Shown here piece by piece: positions 32,180-36,994 of a DNA stretch of 36,994 bases. This stretch comes from an uncultured Acetobacteraceae bacterium (GTDB lineage Bacteria > Pseudomonadota > Alphaproteobacteria > Acetobacterales > Acetobacteraceae). Location of the stretch: the NCBI GenBank assembly GCA_937902425.1, contig CALFNB010000498.1:1-36994 (forward strand), given 5' to 3'. The notes under the pieces are model-generated. The model searched no databases. It was not told the origin of the DNA and was given only the letters and a program-made list of their open reading frames with translations. Numbering within the stretch: the stretch's first letter is position 1; each line of letters begins with the position of its first letter. The position numbers and the translations under genes are program-made.

Positions 32180-32656
32180 ATGGACGCCGCCGAGATCATG
32201 ACCCGCTTCGTTGTCACCGTGGCGCCGAGTGCCACGATGACCGAGATCGCCAAAACGCTGGCGCAACATGCGATCAGTGGCGTGCCGGTCTGTGAGGCCG
32301 ACGGCAGGTTGGTTGGGATCATCACCGAAGGCGACCTCGTGCGGCCGCTGATGAAAAGCCGGGAGCGGCGGCGTGACTGGTGGTTGCGGCACCTCGCCGA
32401 AGGCACCGACCTGGCGCCGGAATTCGTCAATTACATCAAAGGCGGCCAGGCGAGCGCGCGGGAACTGATGCGGGCCAATGTCATCACCGCCACGGAGACG
32501 ACGCCGATCGGCGAGATCGCGGAACTCATGATGATCAACGACATCAAGCGCGTGCCGATCGTGCGGGACGGCAAGCTGGCCGGCATCGTGACGCGGGCCG
32601 ATCTGGTGAAGACGATGGCGCGCAACCCGGACGCGTTACTCAACCCGTCCGGGTGA
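32180..32656 (+). CDS. Tandem CBS-domain protein
   Basis: The 158-residue product is two CBS domains: MTRFVVTVAPSATMTEIAKTLAQHAISGVPV...IITEGDLVR and MRANVITATETTPIGEIAELMMINDIKRVPIV...IVTRADLVKTMA. A basic linker with a WWLRH element lies between. CBS pairs bind adenosyl nucleotides, and such stand-alone proteins often act as energy or redox sensors. No effector domain is attached. ATG at 32180 has GGAGGG upstream; the ORF track's 32150 start is rejected. It is preceded by an FNR-type box. Confidence 0.82.
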   Translation: MDAAEIMTRFVVTVAPSATMTEIAKTLAQHAISGVPVCEADGRLVGIITEGDLVRPLMKSRERRRDWWLRHLAEGTDLAPEFVNYIKGGQASARELMRANVITATETTPIGEIAELMMINDIKRVPIVRDGKLAGIVTRADLVKTMARNPDALLNPSG

Positions 32657-32856
32657 TCGTTGCGCCGTCGGAGCGCTATTTCAGGTGCCGGAGGACGTCG
32701 GGAAGGATTCGATAGCCCACGATCTTTGATCGATGCGGAACCGTGTCTGACGGTAAAGGCCGCCATCACGATGTCGTGTTCCGCTACACCGGACGGCTGG
32801 ACCGGGTGGTGCGCCGGTGTATGCTGCGCCAGCCCAGTACAGCGAGGTAGCGTCCG

Positions 32857-33951
32857 ATGCCCGCGACCGACACAAATGTGCTTACCCCGGCACGGCCGGT
32901 ACCGTCGCGGCCACTGATCGAAGGCCCCTCCGCCTGGATCGGCCCGGATATGCGAACCCGTGAGGCCGAGTGGAGCTATCGCCTGTCGCCGACCGAAATC
33001 GCCGAGATCGAAATCGCTGTCGCGACGGTGCGGGCGCGCGGCCTCGATCTCGCGGCTATAACCCGCGAGGACTTTCCGCTGCCGACCCTGGGGCCGGTTC
33101 TGCAGCGGCTCCGTGCCGAGGTGCTCGATGGCCGCGGCTTTGTGTTGCTGCGTGGCATGCCGGTCGAAAACCGGCCGGTCGCCGAGAGCGCGACGGCCTG
33201 TTGGGGTGTCGGCACGTATTTCGGCAGCGCTCGCTCGCAGAACGCGAAGGGGCATTTGCTCGGGCACATCTACGACCTCGGCGGGCGTAGCGAGACCAAC
33301 CCGAATATTCGCAGTTATGCGACCGCCGAGCGCCAGAACTTCCATATCGATCGTTGCGATGTCGTCGCGCTGTTGTGCCTCCGGCGGGCGAAGTCCGGCG
33401 GGCTCTCGGCGATCGTCAGTTCGATGACGTTGCACAATGTCATGGCGGCGCGCCGGCCCGATCTGCTGGAGCGGCTGTATCAGTCGTTCCCGGTCGACCG
33501 TCGCGGCGAAGTACCGGCGGGCAAGGCGCCGTTCTACGAAGCGCCGGTGTTCAATGAGCACGCCGGCTATCTTTCCGTGCTGTATTCCCGACTGCATATC
33601 GGTTCGGCGCAACGGTTCCCCGAGGCGCGGCGGCTCACGGCCGAGGATATCGAAGCGCTCGACATGCTCGCCGAACTCGCGGGCGACCCGGAGTTGCGGC
33701 TCGACATGACGTTCATGCCGGGCGACATCCAGTTCTTGCACAACCATACGATTTTGCATGCCCGCACGGCATACGAAGACTGGCCCGAGGTCGAGCGCAA
33801 GCGGCATTTGTTGCGGCTGTGGCTGGCCCCGCCGGGTGCCCGCCCGCTGCCGCCGGTCTTCGCGGAATGTTATGGTGGGATCGCGCCGGGGGATCGCGGC
33901 GGCATCATCTGCGAAGGCACCCGTTTGCATGCGCCGCTTGTGCCGGGGTGA
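32857..33951 (+). CDS. TauD/TfdA-family Fe(II)/2-oxoglutarate dioxygenase
   Basis: The 364-residue protein carries the HxD iron motif FHIDRCD (H163, D165) and the distal His in LHNHTILHAR with the 2-oxoglutarate Arg in ERKRHLLRLWLAP. These are typical of the TauD/TfdA hydroxylase family. It would hydroxylate or oxidatively cleave an unknown small molecule with O2 and 2-oxoglutarate. ATG at 32857 has AGCGAGG upstream. Downstream lies the aromatic leader region; the genes are probably separate units. The 200-bp gap before it holds no obvious motif. Confidence 0.85.
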   Translation: MPATDTNVLTPARPVPSRPLIEGPSAWIGPDMRTREAEWSYRLSPTEIAEIEIAVATVRARGLDLAAITREDFPLPTLGPVLQRLRAEVLDGRGFVLLRGMPVENRPVAESATACWGVGTYFGSARSQNAKGHLLGHIYDLGGRSETNPNIRSYATAERQNFHIDRCDVVALLCLRRAKSGGLSAIVSSMTLHNVMAARRPDLLERLYQSFPVDRRGEVPAGKAPFYEAPVFNEHAGYLSVLYSRLHIGSAQRFPEARRLTAEDIEALDMLAELAGDPELRLDMTFMPGDIQFLHNHTILHARTAYEDWPEVERKRHLLRLWLAPPGARPLPPVFAECYGGIAPGDRGGIICEGTRLHAPLVPG

Positions 33952-33993
33952 ACGCCGTAGTCTCCAGGTGAGCCGATGTCCAATCCGTCCCTC

Positions 33994-34022
33994 TTGCCTC
34001 ATCCCGCCACTTCGGTTAACAA
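33994..34022 (+). promoter_or_regulatory. Sigma-70-like promoter for the aromatic leader
   Basis: TTGCCT at 33994-33999 and TAACAA at 34017-34022 are separated by 17 bp. Such spacing would place the transcript start near 34029, which is the A of the leader ATG. The leader message would then lack a 5' untranslated region. The match is good but unproven. Confidence 0.55.
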
Positions 34023-34028
34023 TCCCCC

Positions 34029-34109
34029 ATGCTCACGACCGTGCCCCTCGCCACCTCTCGATTTTGGTACCGCTGGTATGCACCGGCGGCCAGGGACCTA
34101 CGTTCGTAG
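34029..34109 (+). CDS. Aromatic-rich leader peptide of the DAHP synthase gene
   Basis: This 26-codon ORF, too short for the ORF track, encodes a peptide ending in TAG. Its middle reads SRFWYRWYAP, with five aromatic residues (Phe, Trp, Tyr, Trp, Tyr) in six codons (34062-34079). It has no SD; the promoter match suggests it begins at the 5' end of the message. It lies directly before the mutually exclusive hairpins and terminator upstream of class II DAHP synthase. I infer that it senses charged aromatic tRNAs through ribosome stalling, as in trp and phe attenuators. Confidence 0.75.
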   Translation: MLTTVPLATSRFWYRWYAPAARDLRS

Positions 34110-34142
34110 CAAAACCCAAAGCCGCCAGTTCAGGGCGGCTTT
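34070..34142 (+). promoter_or_regulatory. Attenuator with alternative hairpins 1:2, 2:3 and 3:4
   Basis: Arm 1 CCGCTGGT (34070-34077) pairs with arm 2 ACCGGCGG (34082-34089) across an ATGC loop: 8 bp with one G-U pair. Arm 2 GGCGGC (34085-34090) can instead pair with arm 3 GCCGCC (34121-34126). Arm 3 also forms the terminator with 34134-34142. Stalling at the first Phe/Trp/Tyr codons would mask arm 1, freeing arm 2 to bind arm 3 and prevent termination. Full translation leaves the terminator to form. Confidence 0.7.
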
Positions 34143-34146
34143 TTTT
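34118..34146 (+). terminator. Rho-independent terminator of the aroG leader
   Basis: AAAGCCGCC (34118-34126) and GGCGGCTTT (34134-34142) form a 9-bp GC-rich stem with a 7-nt loop, followed by a run of seven Ts ending at 34146. This is the most convincing intrinsic terminator in the window. Its location between the leader peptide and aroG marks it as the terminator of an attenuator. Confidence 0.85.
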
Positions 34147-34218
34147 GTGTCCGGGTTTCCGGCGTCTTAAATCCCCGCTCCGCACTGGTGGTCTCCCAAC
34201 CCGAAGGAGCCTCCGACG

Positions 34219-34362
34219 ATGCCGACACCCACAGCCGATTTCGACGTGATCTCGCAACCCGCCATGCCGCCGCCGCCACTGCCTCAGCCAACGGCGGAAA
34301 CTCCGGTATTGGCCAAATCAGCCGATCCGCGACATAACCCCGCGCGAGGAGACCAGCGATGA
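34219..34362 (+). CDS. Small proline-rich ORF overlapping the aroG start
   Basis: This ORF is absent from the ORF track, being 47 residues. It opens at ATG 34219 with GAAGGAG eight to ten bases upstream, and stops at TGA 34360-34362, overlapping the aroG ATG (34359) as ATGA. The product ([20 protein letters not shown]...) is Pro-rich and matches no family I recognise. aroG has its own SD (GAGGAG), so coupling is not strictly needed. It may be a real small protein or a coupling ORF. Confidence 0.5.
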   Translation: MPTPTADFDVISQPAMPPPPLPQPTAETPVLAKSADPRHNPARGDQR

Positions 34363-35762
34363 CCCTTGCCACCGCACGAGCCGCGACCTGGACGCCGAAC
34401 ACCTGGCGCGACAGTCCGATCCGCCAGCAGCCGATCTATCCTGATCCGGGAAAGCTCAACGAGATGGAGCGCCGGATCGGCAAATACCCGCCGCTGGTAT
34501 TCGCCGGCGAGGCGCGGCGTCTGAAGCAACAGCTCGGCCGTGTCTCCGATGGTAAAGCGTTCGTTTTGCAAGGCGGCGACTGCGCCGAGAGCTTCTCCGA
34601 CTTCACCGCCAACATCATCCGCGACCAGTTCCGCGTGCTGCTCCAAATGGCGGTCGTGCTGACCTTCGGCGCCTCGCTGCCGGTGGTGAAGATGGGCCGC
34701 ATGGCCGGCCAGTTCGCCAAGCCGCGCTCCTCGGACAACGAGGTCAAGGGCAATGTGACGCTGCCCAGTTACCGGGGGGATATCATTAATGGGCCGGATT
34801 TCTCGGAGGACGCGCGCGTTCCCGATCCGGCCCGCATGGAGTTCGCCTATTTCCAGTCCGCCAGCACGCTGAACCTGCTGCGTGCGTTCGCCTCGGGCGG
34901 CTACGCCGACCTGCACGAAGTGCATCGCTGGAATCTCGGCTTCGTCGAGGCCTCGCCACTGGCGGAACGTTACCACGACCTCGCGGCCCGCATCGATGAG
35001 ACGCTGTCGTTCATGACCGCCTGCGGCATGACCGGCGACACCACGCGCGACCTGCGCGAGACGGATTTTTATACCTGCCACGAGGCGTTGCTGCTGCCCT
35101 ATGAACAGGCGCTGACACGGATCGATTCGACCACCGGCGACTGGTACGGCTGCTCGGCGCATTTCCTGTGGATCGGCGATCGTACGCGACAGGTTGACGG
35201 CGCCCATGTCGAATTTCTGCGCGGTATCAAAAATCCGCTTGGCATGAAGGTCGGTCCAACGCAGGAGCCCGACGATCTGTTGCGCATCCTGGACGTCCTC
35301 AATCCGGCGAACGAGCCTGGCCGCATCACGCTGATCAGCCGGATGGGGGCCGATAAGGTCGCCGCCCGGCTGCCCGCCCTGGTGCGCGCCGTCGAACGCG
35401 CCGGACGCAAGGTCGTGTGGGTGTGCGATCCCATGCACGGCAACACGATCAACACCGCCGCGAAACTGAAGACCCGGAACTTCGACGAAATCCTCCGCGA
35501 AGCCCGCGGTTTCTTCGACATCCATCAATCCGAGAACTCCTGGGCCGGCGGTATCCACATCGAAATGACCGGCCAGAACGTGACGGAGTGCACCGGCGGT
35601 GCACGGCATTTGTCCGAAACCGATCTGTCGGAGCGTTACGAAACCTTCTGCGACCCGCGGTTGAACGCGGAACAGTCGTTGGAACTCGCGTTCCTGGTCG
35701 CCGAGGAACTGAAACGGCGGCGCGCGCCCGCCGCTGCCTCGTTGCGTGTCGCGGCGCAATAA
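34359..35762 (+). CDS. 3-Deoxy-7-phosphoheptulonate synthase, class II
   Basis: This enzyme catalyses the first step of the shikimate pathway, condensing PEP and erythrose-4-phosphate. The 467-residue sequence is typical of the class II (plant/mycobacterial) type. It has [32 protein letters not shown], the KPRSSDNE segment and [44 protein letters not shown] provides metal and PEP contacts. ATG at 34359 has GAGGAG nine bases upstream. Regulation by the upstream aromatic attenuator fits its role at the head of Phe/Tyr/Trp synthesis. pncB follows 4 bp after the stop. Confidence 0.93.
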   Translation: MTLATARAATWTPNTWRDSPIRQQPIYPDPGKLNEMERRIGKYPPLVFAGEARRLKQQLGRVSDGKAFVLQGGDCAESFSDFTANIIRDQFRVLLQMAVVLTFGASLPVVKMGRMAGQFAKPRSSDNEVKGNVTLPSYRGDIINGPDFSEDARVPDPARMEFAYFQSASTLNLLRAFASGGYADLHEVHRWNLGFVEASPLAERYHDLAARIDETLSFMTACGMTGDTTRDLRETDFYTCHEALLLPYEQALTRIDSTTGDWYGCSAHFLWIGDRTRQVDGAHVEFLRGIKNPLGMKVGPTQEPDDLLRILDVLNPANEPGRITLISRMGADKVAARLPALVRAVERAGRKVVWVCDPMHGNTINTAAKLKTRNFDEILREARGFFDIHQSENSWAGGIHIEMTGQNVTECTGGARHLSETDLSERYETFCDPRLNAEQSLELAFLVAEELKRRRAPAAASLRVAAQ

Positions 35763-35766
35763 GACA

Positions 35767-36921
35767 ATGGCCCCGGGGGGCGATATCCACGGCGATGTCC
35801 ACGGCGAGATCGAAGCGGATATCACTGCCCGGACCGATAGTTACTTCACCCGCACGCGGAAGATCGTTGAGCGCTTCGGTGACCAACGCGTCACTTATGC
35901 GATCTTCCTGCGTCGCCCGGTGATTTGCGCGCCCCGGCTGATGGCGGAATGGATTGCCGCGGCGGCGCGGGAGCGGGGCATCGAGGTCGATCTGGCGTTG
36001 ACGCATGAAGAAGGCGCCTGGGTTGGCGCCGGCGAACCGCTCGCCTATCTGGCCGGCAGCATGCGGCATCTGTCGGAGATGGAAACGATTCTGCTGCAGA
36101 AGATCGGACCCGTTTGCGTCGCCGCGCACAATGCCTGGCAGATGTGCCTGATGCTGCCGAACGTCACGTTCCTGGCGATGGAAGCGCGCCACTGCGCCGG
36201 CGCGGAAATGCAGGACATGATGGCTTACGCCTGCTCGGTGGGCAGTGCCGCCGCGAAACGCGAAGGCGCGGTCGGGTTCATCGGCAACGCCAACGACGGC
36301 ACCGCGCACTGGTTTGGCGCGACGCGCGGTTTCGGCACCATGCCGCATTCGCTGATCGGTTACGCCGGCAGCACACTGCGCGCCGCCGAAATGTTTCACG
36401 AGACGTTTCCAGATGAACCGATGACCGTGCTGGCCGACTATTTTGGCCGCGAGATCACCGACGGGCTCGCGGTCTGCGCACGGTTCCCCGAACTCGCGGA
36501 ATCAGGCCGGCTATCGTTCCGGTTGGATACGCATGGCGGACGCTTTCTGGAGGGCCTCGATCCGGCGAGCAGCTACGCCGTGCTGGAGCGGCACGCGCCA
36601 GGCGCGATCCGGCACTATCGCGATGAGGCTGAATTGCGGTTCCTGATTGGCACCGGCGTCTCCGCCGCGGCGATCTGGCGCATGCGGGAGGCGCTGAACG
36701 ACGCCGGCCATAAACGGGCGCGAATTGTCGCGTCCTCCGGCTTTGGTGCCGCGAAATGCCGGGTGATGGCCGATGCCAGGGCGCCGATCGACGTGGTCGG
36801 CACGGGTAGCTTCATCCCGGATTCCTGGCACGAAACCTATGCGACGGCGGATATCGTCGAATACGATGGCAAGCCGATGGTGAAACTCGGCCGTGAGTTC
36901 CTGCTTCGTCGCGAGATGTAA
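35767..36921 (+). CDS. pncB: Nicotinate phosphoribosyltransferase-family protein
   Basis: The enzyme makes nicotinate mononucleotide from nicotinate and PRPP in the NAD salvage route. The 384-residue product has TDSYFTRTRKIVE near the start, then MEARHCAGAEMQDMMAYA, GFIGNANDGTAHWFGATRGFGTMPHSLIGY and RLDTHGGRFLEG. Later come RIVASSGFG and IDVVGTGSFIPDS, the phosphate-binding region typical of the family. ATG at 35767 lies 4 bp after the aroG stop; an in-frame GTG at 35746 is less likely. Co-transcription with aroG is likely. Downstream bases to 36994 hold no feature I can support. Confidence 0.85.
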   Translation: MAPGGDIHGDVHGEIEADITARTDSYFTRTRKIVERFGDQRVTYAIFLRRPVICAPRLMAEWIAAAARERGIEVDLALTHEEGAWVGAGEPLAYLAGSMRHLSEMETILLQKIGPVCVAAHNAWQMCLMLPNVTFLAMEARHCAGAEMQDMMAYACSVGSAAAKREGAVGFIGNANDGTAHWFGATRGFGTMPHSLIGYAGSTLRAAEMFHETFPDEPMTVLADYFGREITDGLAVCARFPELAESGRLSFRLDTHGGRFLEGLDPASSYAVLERHAPGAIRHYRDEAELRFLIGTGVSAAAIWRMREALNDAGHKRARIVASSGFGAAKCRVMADARAPIDVVGTGSFIPDSWHETYATADIVEYDGKPMVKLGREFLLRREM

Positions 36922-36994
36922 CTATTTGTAGAATTTTAATGCGAATCCCGCATTTGGCGCTGAACTGGTTTTTTCTTGACGTTTTCCAGGTCTT

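Noticed and set aside
1-36994. tRNA, rRNA, CRISPR arrays, replication origins or prophage attachment sites.
   Set aside because: I looked for and did not find any such features; the only mobile element seen is the decayed IS4 copy.

Overview
This is a 37 kb, GC-rich, gene-dense chromosomal window with short intergenic gaps and many ATGA/GTGA/TGATG start-stop overlaps. Gene content points to an alphaproteobacterium, most likely of the Acetobacteraceae/Rhodospirillales type. The indicators are a short HPr kinase (HprK) beside RapZ with a mannose-type EIIA, HPr and Enzyme I but no sugar permease; a class II DAHP synthase; NsrR with a group III truncated globin; and CRP/FNR-family boxes. The family assignment is inference from gene content; no rRNA or tRNA is present to anchor it.

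Layout. 1-1578 (+): the 3' end of an ion antiporter, then folB and a FolM/PTR1-like reductase. 1579-1942: a non-coding stretch with a long imperfect inverted repeat. 1943-6355 (+): a tightly packed run of an NMT1/THI5-like binding protein, a phosphoribosyltransferase-domain protein, a solo PIN-domain protein, mobA (apparently CTG-initiated), an aspartate dehydrogenase (nadX-like) and a small membrane protein. 6294-7109 (-): a Nudix-like gene; 7300-7815 (+): a cupin. 7834-11800 (-): accD-folC and a secreted GH42-like protein. 11981-13141 (-): an acyl-CoA dehydrogenase. 13189-15118 (-): a probable nitric-oxide-responsive operon of group III truncated haemoglobin, NsrR-like regulator, 5-formyl-THF cyclo-ligase and a PAS protein, with a candidate operator over the promoter. 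15225-17437 (-): DUF1028 protein and a peptide-type binding protein. 17522-18089 (+): a ccdAB-type toxin-antitoxin pair. 18099-21201 (-): a PLP-dependent dehydratase, an enoyl-CoA hydratase and DctA. 21469-25704 (+): hprK-rapZ-EIIA-HPr-EI, a regulatory PTS. 25723-27050: a decayed IS4-family element. 27282-32656: cytochrome c, an RTX-like secreted protein (-), a glycosyltransferase, an Ogt/MGMT, a quinone oxidoreductase and a two-CBS-domain protein. 32857-33951 (+): a TauD/TfdA dioxygenase. 34029-36921 (+): an aromatic-leader attenuator, a small proline-rich ORF, class II DAHP synthase and nicotinate phosphoribosyltransferase.

The strongest regulatory discovery is upstream of the DAHP synthase. 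A 26-codon leader ORF carries the run F-W-Y-R-W-Y, followed by mutually exclusive hairpins (1:2, 2:3, 3:4) ending in a T-tailed terminator. The best promoter match places the start of transcription at or next to the leader's own ATG. A small ORF absent from the ORF track then overlaps the aroG start by ATGA. A second theme is oxygen and NO control: TTGA-N6-TCAA boxes precede both the cytochrome c and the CBS-domain gene, and an NsrR-like half-site precedes the globin operon. Folate genes (folB, folM-like, folC, 5-FCL) and NAD genes (nadX, pncB) recur but are dispersed.
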